From the NCBI GenBank assembly GCA_021531755.1, contig JADYUK010000002.1, positions 62,001 through 126,000 on the forward strand: a stretch of DNA of 64,000 nucleotides, read 5' to 3'. The notes below the pieces were generated by a model. It worked only from the letters and a program-made list of their open reading frames with translations, searched no databases and was not told where the DNA came from. The DNA comes from Hoylesella loescheii (GTDB lineage: Bacteria > Bacteroidota > Bacteroidia > Bacteroidales > Bacteroidaceae). The position numbers and the translations under genes were made by a program. Shown here piece after piece: positions 27,560-36,158 of the stretch. The first letter of the stretch is position 1. Each line of letters begins with the position of its first letter.

Positions 27560-28126
27560 ATGGATAAGCAAAAGACAGAATACGAGAAAATGGTAAGCGG
27601 AGAGGTATATGATGCCACCGACGCGTCGCTCCTCCATGACCTCAATGCCTGTAAGGACCTCTGTTGGGAGTACAACCAGATTCGCCCGACAATGTTCAAG
27701 GAACGTAACGACATGCTGAGGAGGATACTCGGCACAAGCGATGAGGACACATTCATCAACCAGCCCTTCTACTGCGACTATGGCAGACATATACATGTGG
27801 GGCGCCGTTTCTTCGCCAATTTCAACCTCACGATACTTGACGAGGCTCCCGTAACCATTGGCGACGACTGTTTCGTGGGACCTAATGTCAGCATATACAC
27901 CGCCTGCCACTCTACCGACCCCACACACCGTAACACGCGCATGGAATGGGCACGCCCCGTGGCCATAGGCGACAACTGCTGGATAGGAGGCGGTGTGACC
28001 ATCCTGCCAGGTGTCACCATCGGCGATAATGTCACCATCGGCGCGGGCAGCGTCGTCGTCTCAGACATCCCGTCAGGCTGTGTCGCCGTGGGTAATCCTG
28101 CCCGCAAGGTGAGGGAGATAGGCTGA
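27560..28126 (+). CDS. Maltose/galactoside O-acetyltransferase-like hexapeptide enzyme
   Basis: From ATG 27560 (preceded by GGAG) the protein has 188 residues; the frame is open further upstream but the added 33 residues do not resemble the family. The N-terminal maltose acetyltransferase domain reads MDKQKTEYEKMVSGEVYD.. DLNACKDLCWEYN. The left-handed hexapeptide helix follows (PVTIGDDCFVGPNVSIY, CHSTDP, IGGGVTILPGVTIGDNV). Such trimeric enzymes move acetyl from acetyl-CoA to sugars. Single gene with a strong terminator. Confidence 0.9.
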   Translation: MDKQKTEYEKMVSGEVYDATDASLLHDLNACKDLCWEYNQIRPTMFKERNDMLRRILGTSDEDTFINQPFYCDYGRHIHVGRRFFANFNLTILDEAPVTIGDDCFVGPNVSIYTACHSTDPTHRNTRMEWARPVAIGDNCWIGGGVTILPGVTIGDNVTIGAGSVVVSDIPSGCVAVGNPARKVREIG

Positions 28127-28153
28127 GCGAGACTGGCTGCTGACGTATGGATA

Positions 28154-28206
28154 AGCCGGAGGGGAAGCATGTGGATTGTACCATGATGCTTCCCCTCCGG
28201 CTTTTT
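28154..28206 (+). terminator. Strong terminator after the acetyltransferase
   Basis: 17-bp stem AGCCGGAGGGGAAGCAT / ATGCTTCCCCTCCGGCT followed by TTTTT. Confidence 0.92.
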
Positions 28207-28284
28207 CTGGTGGCTTGTGGGCCCGTCATGTCCTCCCTGCTGCCTGCCGGGAGATATGCTGAGAGTCACTGGTGTACCGCCATG

Positions 28285-29748
28285 CTATTTGCTGAGAACT
28301 CTCCTGAATGTCTCCACCCCAGTCTTCACCTTTGTCCTCGTCAGCTCAGGCACATTATATCCCACAGTGCTCTCCATATCGTGGGCAGGGTCTTCCTGGG
28401 GCATCTGTATCGCCTTGTGGGCCCTGCCGTCGCGGTCTATGTATGAGAAGAATATCTGTGTGTAGTTGCCATCGTTCCTCCTGCTCGTGAATGCTATCCA
28501 TCTCCCGTTCGACGACCAGCTGTGATAACTCTCCGCCCTCGCTGAGTTGGCATCGCTGAGAGGATGGCTCTGGCGTGTCTTGAGGTCCATCAGGTACAGG
28601 TCGGCACCCTCATGCCAGATATGGAACACACCGTATGGGGCGGCTGAATAGAGCATGAAACGCCCGTCAGGACTTATGCGTGGGAGCAGCGCGCTGAGCG
28701 AGTCGGATGCGGCATCAAGCACAAGTTCCGGCTCGCCCACCTGCAGGCTCTTGCCGTCGAAGCTCCTGCGGTAGATATTGTAACGTATCTCCTTATAATG
28801 CTCCACAATGGCCTTGGCAGCGGTGTCAGCCACTGTTGCCGAGCTGTAATAGAGCCATCTGCCGTCCGGGCTCCATGATGGGAACACCTCAAGGTCATAG
28901 GGGGCATTGCTGACAGAGGTCACCCTGTCGGCCTTCACATCGTAAAGTATGAGGTCGCTCTTTGAGTCCTGCACCTCCACTTTCCCCCTGTCTGCCGTGT
29001 GGAAATGCTGCATGGTCCTGTTGGTGGAGTAGGCTATGAGGTCAAGGCTCGGATGCCAGGCCGGATAGACACCGCTGCTGATACAGCCATCACGCTTCAG
29101 GTTCACTTTCCTCACCACACCTTTGTCATACACAATAGTGCCGCCGCCAGCGCCCCTGACATGAAACTGCATGCGGTCAGTATCATAATTCTGGAAGCTG
29201 TGGCAGTTGATACACTGCTTGATGCCGTTGGCGTGGTCTATGTTGTTGTATATGTCGCGCGTCTCGAAGCTCGTAAGGTCACGCTGACAGAGATGCAGCT
29301 CCTCGTAGCAGACGTATGAGGGAGGGATGAGACGGTAGGCGATGTAATTGTCTATATCCTCTGCCACATGCCATTTGAAAGGCTTGTATGCCTGCCATAC
29401 GCTGTCCTCACGCACATAGACACGGACTGTTATGTCCGTCCGCCCGGCTGCCTTCATGAAGTCATGCCATTCATCTATGTCGAAGCGTGCCTCGCCCCTG
29501 CCCTCGACAGCTATGCTCCCTCTGCCCGATGTCAGTGTCACTATGCATTCCTTGTCCTCCTTGTCGGGGAGCATGAAGTTGAGCGGAGCTATGTTGCCGG
29601 GTATCGTCGTGTCGGTATAGTCAGGGTATATACGTGGGAGCGACGTGAGGGATGTGTATGTCTCTGGCTCCCTGACCCCGCCGCATGAGGCGAGAATGAA
29701 GGCCAGGAGCGGTATCAGTATGTTAGTTGTTTTCCTTCGAAGTGACAT
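28285..29748 (-). CDS. PD40/TolB-like propeller lipoprotein with CxxCH
   Basis: A 487-residue lipoprotein (Cys22 after FILAS). An N-terminal beta domain is followed by CINCH at 179-183, a cytochrome c-type heme-attachment motif, and then TolB/PD40 blades (PAWHPSLDLIAYSTN, PSWSPDGRWLYYSS, PRISPDGRFMLYS, HSWSSNGRWIAFTS). Only one CxxCH is present; axial partner residues cannot be judged. It overlaps the preceding DUF6057 gene by 34 bp in another frame, so the two are translationally linked. The function is unknown. Confidence 0.82.
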   Translation of the reverse strand: MSLRRKTTNILIPLLAFILASCGGVREPETYTSLTSLPRIYPDYTDTTIPGNIAPLNFMLPDKEDKECIVTLTSGRGSIAVEGRGEARFDIDEWHDFMKAAGRTDITVRVYVREDSVWQAYKPFKWHVAEDIDNYIAYRLIPPSYVCYEELHLCQRDLTSFETRDIYNNIDHANGIKQCINCHSFQNYDTDRMQFHVRGAGGGTIVYDKGVVRKVNLKRDGCISSGVYPAWHPSLDLIAYSTNRTMQHFHTADRGKVEVQDSKSDLILYDVKADRVTSVSNAPYDLEVFPSWSPDGRWLYYSSATVADTAAKAIVEHYKEIRYNIYRRSFDGKSLQVGEPELVLDAASDSLSALLPRISPDGRFMLYSAAPYGVFHIWHEGADLYLMDLKTRQSHPLSDANSARAESYHSWSSNGRWIAFTSRRNDGNYTQIFFSYIDRDGRAHKAIQMPQEDPAHDMESTVGYNVPELTRTKVKTGVETFRRVLSK

Positions 29749-31064
29749 TGTCTGTGTTTTTTCAGAGGTGAGTGGTTGTCGTTGAATATCAGTGGTTCCA
29801 TGAAGATTACTGCTGGCATGAGCCTCGTCTCCTTCTGCTTTATCTTCCCTACGGCGTGAAGGATTGGGACAGAGCTGAAACGCTCAGGATGGCCTATGAG
29901 AGGTGACAGGCTGTCGGCGAAATCCCGATGGAAGAATGTCTGGCGCAGCAGCCTGACATACTTCCGCGCCAGGTCCCACTCATGGTTCTGCATGGCACAC
30001 AGCAGAAGGATGCGGAGACGCTGGGGGGTATAGCCATATTCCACAGCGTTCTCAAGGGTCCAGCGGTAGGCGTCGCAGACATATCCTGCAAGATAGTATA
30101 TCATGGGGCCGCCGGTATAGCAGAGAAAAACCTTCGGGCCGTGGAGCATATCAGGGCGTACGCCGTCACACGACAGGCCACGGTCGTCGTCGAGCCGGCC
30201 AGTATGGAGCAGCGAGAGGTCGCGCAGCAGAATCATGTTCAGTGTCGGTTTCCTCGCCGAGCGCTCTGTCTCGCCGATTATCGCCTGCCAGTCGCCCCGC
30301 TCAGCCATACGCTCCATGCGCAGCTCTGAGTGGAATGAGGGGTTGCGATAGTTGAGCATGACACTCCACACGAGGGCGAAGCCAAGGATAGGGATAGAGA
30401 GCGAGGCTATAATGGTGTCCAGCCTGCGATGCCCAGAGTAGTATCTGGCGCCATATTTCGCCACGAGCTGGAGGGCGAGTACTACAACGAGAAGCTTATG
30501 GGGGATGTACATGAACACGTCGATAGAGTCGAAGGGATGGACCAGGAGCCCGTTCCAGGGCGTGATGACACAGAGCCAGAGGAGGCATGCGCCACACTTC
30601 AGTGTCTTGCCCTCTATCCTGAACGCGAGCCATAGCATCACTGACCACCACAGCCAAAGCAGGGTGGGCAGATACCAGAAGGCTGACAGCTTCACAATAT
30701 ACAGCCAATAGCCCATCTGCGTGAAGGGTATGAGAAGGCAGAAGACGGGTAGGGGGATAAGCCATGCTGAGCTCTGAGGCAGCCTCAGAGCCCGGTGGGT
30801 CAGATATCCGCTTATGCCCCAGACACTCATGAGCACAGCAACACCCAGCCATGGATAATAGAAAAACTGTGTGAGAAGACATGCTGACCACTGTAGCAGA
30901 CCGTATGGGCGGCTGATACAGCTTCTGAGGAAATCTGTGCCGTTCTGCCATACAGAGAAGTCCTGTATCGCAAAAAGCATGTCCTGCTGATAGACAAGAA
31001 GGGTGATGGCTGCATAACACAGCACAGCAAACAGCAGTGGGAGTGGATAGTTTATAGGTCTCAT
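29715..31064 (-). CDS. DUF6057 polytopic membrane protein
   Basis: A 449-residue protein with about ten hydrophobic segments in the first 240 residues (LLFAVLCYAAITLLVY, LGVAVLMSVWGISGY, WYLPTLLWLWWSVMLWLAF) and a soluble helical C-terminal part with MYLHGPKV-like and NHEWDLARKYVRLLRQ segments. It matches DUF6057, a Bacteroidetes family usually found beside a TolB-like lipoprotein, as here. The pair may form an envelope complex; the role is unknown. Confidence 0.8.
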   Translation of the reverse strand: MRPINYPLPLLFAVLCYAAITLLVYQQDMLFAIQDFSVWQNGTDFLRSCISRPYGLLQWSACLLTQFFYYPWLGVAVLMSVWGISGYLTHRALRLPQSSAWLIPLPVFCLLIPFTQMGYWLYIVKLSAFWYLPTLLWLWWSVMLWLAFRIEGKTLKCGACLLWLCVITPWNGLLVHPFDSIDVFMYIPHKLLVVVLALQLVAKYGARYYSGHRRLDTIIASLSIPILGFALVWSVMLNYRNPSFHSELRMERMAERGDWQAIIGETERSARKPTLNMILLRDLSLLHTGRLDDDRGLSCDGVRPDMLHGPKVFLCYTGGPMIYYLAGYVCDAYRWTLENAVEYGYTPQRLRILLLCAMQNHEWDLARKYVRLLRQTFFHRDFADSLSPLIGHPERFSSVPILHAVGKIKQKETRLMPAVIFMEPLIFNDNHSPLKKHRQCHFEGKQLTY

Positions 31065-31171
31065 TAGGTGATAGATATCATGAAAGTCTCTCTAAGAATG
31101 GAGAAAGAGGATGCTCAATGCGCTCTGTCGCTGGAGAATAATACGCAGTTGAGCTTGCTCCTCGCGGTATG

Positions 31172-32410
31172 TCATCTCACAGTAACCTTCATCGGCACAC
31201 GTGCCGCCCGCACGCTTCTCTCCAGCAATCTCTCCCATGCCGCGAGACTGTCGATGGTATGCTGGGCATTAAGGCTCCATCCTGAGCCGAAATAATAAGT
31301 GAAGCCCTCGGTGTAGTCTGCTATCGCAAGGGCGTGTCCGAGGGCGGCACCTGCCTGCTGAGCCTTGTATTCTGTCTTCACGAGACGGCTGGGATAGAAT
31401 GTCCCGACATATATGCGCCCCATCTCCGATGCCAGCTTCTCGTGGTATTTCTTAGGGATGTAGCTGTATGTCCCGACATCACCGAGGTCCTCATACCCCA
31501 CATATCCTTTCTCCTTGCTCATGACGTAAGCGTCAGGATTCTGCTTGTGGACGACAACACCTGAGGCTATCTGGGCTGGAGTGGAGAGCCCCTCATAACG
31601 CACAGAGACCTTGTTGAAGTGGCTGCCGGCGTCGAGAGTCACAGTGCGGGTCTCTGTGACAGTCTGCCCCTCATAATCTATCTCAGGGTAAGAGAGGCGG
31701 ACGGTGAAGCGCAACGGGCCCCGGTCGAGTATCTCATACTTGCTGTAACACTTCGGCATGCACAGCGTTCCGTCTTTCCTGACAAGGGCGTTGGCTCCCG
31801 CTCCAAGTGTGGGGCCGACAGTATAGCAGTCCATCCCCTTGCCGTGGTTGATGTGATAGCAGAAGGCGTTGTACACCTCGTCGGCAAGGTCTGTATATCC
31901 GCGCTCGCGGAGCTGCTTGCTGACAGAGCGCATCTCCTTGTTCTGCTCGCTGCCATACCAGTAGTCAAGCATAAGCTCCTCGGTGTTCTTGTTGAAGAGG
32001 TCGTAGCCGATAGCGGCGCCACCGCCATATATACGGTATGCCACGCGGTCGTTCTCCCATCCGAACTCTGTACCACGCTCGTGGAAAAGCCTGCCGCCCG
32101 TTAGGCTCGCATACTTCTTGCGCTCTCCCCTGACAGCGTGATAGAATGTCTTTGACCGGCTGCCGGCACTGGCTCTGAATATCAGCTTGCCGTCGTGGGT
32201 TATCTGGCTCGGAATCTCATTGCCGTCGGCATCTGTTATGATGAATGCCTCTGTGCCGAGTCTTCTGGCTATGGCTTGGGCGTCTGTCTCCACCATCTCC
32301 TGCTCTCTGGGTTCTGCTGTCGGGTTCTTGACCGTCAGTCTGACATCGTTGTTGGCGTGGGCAAGGGTGGCGAACAGGAGCGCCAGAAGTGTGATAGTCG
32401 TTTTTCTCAT
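31172..32410 (-). CDS. DUF4861 exported protein
   Basis: A 412-residue protein with signal peptide MRKTTITLLALLFATLAHA. The body, rich in beta strands (FGWENDRVAYRIYGGG, YWYGSEQ, CYTVGPTLGAGA), matches DUF4861, exported proteins often coded in polysaccharide utilisation loci. The conserved Trp/Tyr/His surface suggests carbohydrate binding or lyase-type activity, but this is not shown. It is read from a consensus promoter through a ~250-nt leader with the family C duplication. The DUF6057 gene follows after 107 bp. Confidence 0.8.
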   Translation of the reverse strand: MRKTTITLLALLFATLAHANNDVRLTVKNPTAEPREQEMVETDAQAIARRLGTEAFIITDADGNEIPSQITHDGKLIFRASAGSRSKTFYHAVRGERKKYASLTGGRLFHERGTEFGWENDRVAYRIYGGGAAIGYDLFNKNTEELMLDYWYGSEQNKEMRSVSKQLRERGYTDLADEVYNAFCYHINHGKGMDCYTVGPTLGAGANALVRKDGTLCMPKCYSKYEILDRGPLRFTVRLSYPEIDYEGQTVTETRTVTLDAGSHFNKVSVRYEGLSTPAQIASGVVVHKQNPDAYVMSKEKGYVGYEDLGDVGTYSYIPKKYHEKLASEMGRIYVGTFYPSRLVKTEYKAQQAGAALGHALAIADYTEGFTYYFGSGWSLNAQHTIDSLAAWERLLERSVRAARVPMKVTVR

Positions 32411-32476
32411 AGGTCTGTTATTGGGATTTTAGTATATTCAGTTGACGAGCGGACGGGTGCCGAGTCCTCTCAATGG

Positions 32477-32664
32477 AATTGCCGAGGTGCAGCCTAACGT
32501 ATGCAAGGTTAGTGCAAACTGAAGTGTCGTGCAAACGAGAGGAGTATGATGCTTGCATCAATACGCCCGAGTGCAGCCGATGCTCAACGGAGTTGACACA
32601 ATGGAGTTAACGCCCTGTAGCTTGCTCCAAATTGCCGAGGTGCAGCCTAACGTATGCAAAGTTA
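32477..32664 (-). repeat. Family C: duplicated promoter and leader segment
   Basis: A 33-bp block, read on the minus strand as TAAC(T/C)TTGCATACGTTAGG..CTCGGCAATT, occurs at about 32477-32511 and 32630-32664. The upstream copy holds the working box TAACTTTG; the downstream copy has TAACCTTG, a weakened box. Between them lies GCATCGGCTGCACTCGGGCG, a related module. So part of a promoter plus leader start was copied into the leader. Confidence 0.75.
32657..32664 (-). promoter_or_regulatory. -7 box of the DUF4861 gene
   Basis: TAACTTTG on the minus strand followed by GCATACG; AT-rich DNA lies upstream. Confidence 0.7.
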
Positions 32665-32854
32665 CAAAAAAAGCACAATCCATCAAACAAAATACACCAA
32701 AAACAAATGCCCATCACTGTTCTTCTGCTGTATCAGAAAGAGTGAAACAAAATGAGACAGCCACTTTTTGTTCCGTTAACCATCTGATTGTTAGTTATGT
32801 ATCTTTCGTTTCTCCCCTTAATTAAGAGAGTGAGACACAATGGGACAAACAATG

Positions 32855-32886
32855 TTTGGAGGGTAGAAATATTGTTTATAACTTTG
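32855..32886 (+). promoter_or_regulatory. Consensus promoter in a gene-poor region
   Basis: TTTG 32855-32858, 20 bases, TAACTTTG 32879-32886. The first annotated-size gene downstream starts 417 bases later; a 45-codon ORF lies between. Confidence 0.7.
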
Positions 32887-32971
32887 CAGACGAAAAAGCA
32901 GTCAACCGTAAGGCTATCTTAAAGCCTTTCTCTTTCTGTTTACAGGATTAAATCATAGGTGGATTTTGTAG

Positions 32972-33109
32972 ATGAAGAGAACGCATGTCAGTAAACGATT
33001 GCTGTGTAACAGATTGTGTGATGAGAGCAAATCCAGCTGTAATGTCATAAGTCAGAATGATAACGATATATCATGGTGGAGACAGAAAATTCGAAATATA
33101 ATATCATAA
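32972..33109 (+). CDS. Possible small protein of 45 residues
   Basis: ATG 32972 to TAA 33107-33109 encodes a basic, Cys-containing peptide beginning MKRTHVSKRLLCNRLCDESK and ending WWRQKIRNIIS. It is the first ORF after the consensus promoter at 32855, with an ~85-nt leader. No family is recognised and no ribosome-binding site is evident (often absent in this phylum). It could equally be part of an untranslated leader. Confidence 0.3.
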   Translation: MKRTHVSKRLLCNRLCDESKSSCNVISQNDNDISWWRQKIRNIIS

Positions 33110-33303
33110 CAACCATCACAAAGAATAAAGACATGAATACAAACACGTGCATCCACACACCCTTGACAAGATAAAGAACACGATTGACATTTCTTCTCTC
33201 AAAAACGAAACTAATATTTTGAGAATAAACGCGAACGGAATTGCTTATACAGGTATGTTCGATGTAGAGTAGAGGTCTTTTCCTGTTCTGCACGGATTAA
33301 CCA

Positions 33304-33624
33304 ATGTGGGCTATATTTCCTGTTTTCGAGAATGTATACTGGATATTCTATACGGACCTCGCCATAACCACAGTGCTGATAACCATTGATTTCTCACTGA
33401 AAGTAAAGCTATACAAGGAATCGAAATCAGAGTTTATTGAGACCTTGAAGGTGTCGCTGCCAGAGACAATGTTCAGTCTGATCATCACGCTTGCCGGACT
33501 TATCGTCCACTATCTCATGGCCAGCACGATTGAGACTCTTATCTGGCTCTTCTTGTTCGGATTCTCGGTTGTAGAGATTGCCACGATAGATAAAATACGG
33601 GCTAAGAGTTGTAAGCACGATTGA
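33304..33624 (+). CDS. Small hypothetical membrane protein
   Basis: A 106-residue protein with three to four hydrophobic segments (VYWIFYTDLAITTVLITI, TMFSLIITLAGLIVHYLM, LIWLFLFGFSVVEIATI) and short charged loops. A stop codon lies two codons before the ATG, so the start cannot be further upstream. The codon use and AT content are unlike those of the neighbouring GC-richer genes. No family is recognised. Confidence 0.5.
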   Translation: MWAIFPVFENVYWIFYTDLAITTVLITIDFSLKVKLYKESKSEFIETLKVSLPETMFSLIITLAGLIVHYLMASTIETLIWLFLFGFSVVEIATIDKIRAKSCKHD

Positions 33625-33771
33625 TAGTTGCGGAGAGTATGGCAAATGGGGGGGCTGACTCTTTCCGTGTATCACTGTTTGCGCTCATTCGCACGATATT
33701 CCTCCGGGGATTATCGGCTGCGACGGGCAGAGTCATAACGCCTGGTGAAAGACCCTTCTTAAGAATCCATA

Positions 33772-33828
33772 GCGGAGACTTGTGGTATGCCAGCCTTCAC
33801 TGGCCGGTATAGTGCCACAAGTCCCCGC
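33772..33828. terminator. Hairpin between convergent genes
   Basis: GCGGAGACTTGTGG / CCACAAGTCCCCGC, 14 bp with one mismatch, between the small membrane gene and the TonB receptor gene; likely works for both strands. Confidence 0.65.
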
Positions 33829-33854
33829 CTCGTCGTTTTCTACCTGCTACTGTT

Positions 33855-35990
33855 TTACAGACGCAGTATCACACCGCCTTTTATCCATCGTCCCGGCTGG
33901 CGCACTATGCTGTAGTCATAATACTCCTTGTCGAGGATGTTAGAGCAGTCGATGTATGCTGACCATCCCTTGTCGTCCCATGACAGGCGTCCGTCAAGCA
34001 GGGCATAGGGAGAGTTGCCTGTTCCTGTGCGCTCCTGCCATCGCCATGAGAGAGAGAGGTTCAGACGGTTCCATATCCTTCCGTCGGCCTGCACGACGAC
34101 TTTATGCCTCAGGTACTCCTGCGCATATTTTGAGAGAGTCACAGCGCGTACATGCTCCATGTCCTCGGTTATCCATGCGTAGCTTGCCGATATGCGGCGC
34201 AGAGGGAATGACTCTCCGTATTTCTCGCGTGGCATGAAAGCTGTCTGGAGCTCTATGCCCCAGTTGTCGAGAGTGAAGTTGCCGGAGCGGTATATCCATG
34301 TCTTGGGGTCGGTAGGTGTGCCGGTCTCGTCGACAGTCTCGTCGGTATATACCACCCAGTCTATCATGTCCGACTTGTGTGAGTAGAATGCCTGTGCCGA
34401 GATGTCCCATCCCTGTGGGCGTATACGTGTGCCTACCGACACATCGTTTGTCTTCTCGGGCATCAGGTTGCTTGAGCCTTGGATATTCGTGCCGCTATAG
34501 TAAAGGTCGGTGAAAGTAGGCATGCGCAGAGCCATGTTCCATGACGCGAAAAGCTTCACGATGTCTGTAGGGCGGTAGCTGATGTCTATTCCCGGGTAAA
34601 GCCTCCACTTGCCGTCGAGCCCAGTGTTGTGGTTGGCAAGCACGCCAAGCGAAAATGTCCAGTCGTCAAGGATTATGTTATGCTCGAGGAATGCAGAGAT
34701 GTTTGTCCGCTGGTCATGTTTTGTATATTGTCTCTCTGATGTGGCGTCATGCCCAACGATGTCTCTGTACATGTCCTCTTCAAGCGCTTTGCCGAGATTA
34801 GTCGACCATATAGCCTCTGAGCGCATCTCTATTCCGAACGATGTCTTGCCCAAAGCGGTTTCAAACCATGAGTTCAGGCCGAGGCCGTAGACATCGACGA
34901 GATGGAAATTCTCTCCGCCGGGTGACACATTGCGGTGCCACTGGTAATGGTCGAGCCAGCGGTTCCAGTAGGCCTGTGGTGATATGTGCAGTCCGCCTGC
35001 TGTTGTCTCAGCACGCAGTGATGCCATGAAGCGCTCGTTGCTCTCCCACTGGTCGGTCGATGCAAGTCCGTAGAAGGTGTTCGCTCCATATGGCTTGTAG
35101 CTGTATCCCGCCTGTCCCTGAACAGTGATGTTAGGGGCATCATAGCGTCCGTTATAGAAAAGATGGGTGTTGCTGTAGAATGAGTTGGGGGTTGCTCCGT
35201 CGCTACGTGAGTATCCTCCAGACAAGGAGTGAGACATCTGTCCTTCTTTCCCGGCAGCATGTCTCATGCCGAGGCGTATGTCGCCGCCTCCATATCCGTA
35301 TGCGCCGCCGCGCAGATGAAGAGTTGTGTTTACTGGGCTTGTAATGCCTGACGAGTCTTTTTCGTCGTTTGTGGCGTCTTTTGTCACAATGTTCACAACG
35401 CCTGTGAACGCTGATGTCCCGAACACTCTTGCCGCTGGCCCTTCCATAACCTCTATGCGCTCTATGTCGTCGGGCGAGAAGGGGAAGTCTGCCGATAGGT
35501 GGCCAGTGTGTGGCGATGATATGTTCACGCCATTTATAAGGAGAGTGACCTGGTCGAATGTGCCTCCTCTGACGGCAATATCCGTCTGCACACCCATCTC
35601 TCCACGCTGTCTGACATCTATGCCGACAGCATACTCCAAAAGGTCATTGATACTGTGTACCGCCGCAGTGGCAATGTCCGCGGCCTGCAGTACAGTGACC
35701 ATTCGCGCTGCCTGGCTCTCCATGAGAGGCACGCGTGTGCCGACGACCTCAACGTCGCCGAGCGCGATGCACAACGAGTCTGCAATATCATCTTCCTGCC
35801 CGGAAAATGGTTCAGCCATAGCATATCCTCTGACAGGAGATGTGGCGGCATTGGCCTTGGCTAAGAATCCGGCACTCTGGAGCATTGCCGCAGAGAGGAC
35901 TCCGATGGCAACTTCTTTGTGCAGACTGTTGAACACTGCATAGGAAGAGCGTGTGAAGCGCTTCCATTTGATTGATTTGTTGTTTGACAT
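33855..35990 (-). CDS. BtuB-like TonB-dependent receptor
   Basis: A 711-residue receptor. The N-terminus (KWKRFTRSSYAVFNSLHKEV) is the long export signal seen in a set of Bacteroidetes BtuB-like receptors. Plug motifs follow: EVVGTRVPL (TonB box region), DLLEYAVGIDVRQRGEMGV, VRGGTFDQVTLLINGVNI, IERIEVMEGPAARVFG. The 22-strand barrel ends GVILRL. There is no SusC-type N-terminal domain and no SusD partner. Cobalamin is the most likely cargo by resemblance; an iron complex is possible. No riboswitch was found before it. It follows the ABC exporter by 168 bp. Confidence 0.82.
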   Translation of the reverse strand: MSNNKSIKWKRFTRSSYAVFNSLHKEVAIGVLSAAMLQSAGFLAKANAATSPVRGYAMAEPFSGQEDDIADSLCIALGDVEVVGTRVPLMESQAARMVTVLQAADIATAAVHSINDLLEYAVGIDVRQRGEMGVQTDIAVRGGTFDQVTLLINGVNISSPHTGHLSADFPFSPDDIERIEVMEGPAARVFGTSAFTGVVNIVTKDATNDEKDSSGITSPVNTTLHLRGGAYGYGGGDIRLGMRHAAGKEGQMSHSLSGGYSRSDGATPNSFYSNTHLFYNGRYDAPNITVQGQAGYSYKPYGANTFYGLASTDQWESNERFMASLRAETTAGGLHISPQAYWNRWLDHYQWHRNVSPGGENFHLVDVYGLGLNSWFETALGKTSFGIEMRSEAIWSTNLGKALEEDMYRDIVGHDATSERQYTKHDQRTNISAFLEHNIILDDWTFSLGVLANHNTGLDGKWRLYPGIDISYRPTDIVKLFASWNMALRMPTFTDLYYSGTNIQGSSNLMPEKTNDVSVGTRIRPQGWDISAQAFYSHKSDMIDWVVYTDETVDETGTPTDPKTWIYRSGNFTLDNWGIELQTAFMPREKYGESFPLRRISASYAWITEDMEHVRAVTLSKYAQEYLRHKVVVQADGRIWNRLNLSLSWRWQERTGTGNSPYALLDGRLSWDDKGWSAYIDCSNILDKEYYDYSIVRQPGRWIKGGVILRL

Positions 35991-36006
35991 TAATGATTTG
36001 CTTTGC

Positions 36007-36034
36007 CCGCAGGGTTGTCAGTGTCTTCCTGCGG
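36007..36034 (-). promoter_or_regulatory. Hairpin just before the TonB receptor start
   Basis: CCGCAGG / CCTGCGG with a 14-base loop, its foot 16 bases before the start codon. Formation in the mRNA could hinder ribosome access. Confidence 0.4.
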
Positions 36035-36158
36035 AATTATCTAGAATGACTAGAATATTCTTGCTTTTGTTGGTGTCTACCTTGCGGTGTGGCCTCACGG
36101 TGTGGCCTCGGGTAGCGGTGTCGGGTGTGTGCTTGTTATTGCCCTTTTGTTGTCCATA

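Noticed and set aside
33045..33293. 82-codon minus-strand frame with a hydrophobic segment
   Set aside because: It opposes the consensus promoter at 32855 and overlaps the 45-codon ORF; no promoter of its own seen.
35991..36158. Cobalamin riboswitch before the BtuB-like gene
   Set aside because: A hairpin is present but neither the CCCGC..CTGT core nor the B12 box could be found on the minus strand.
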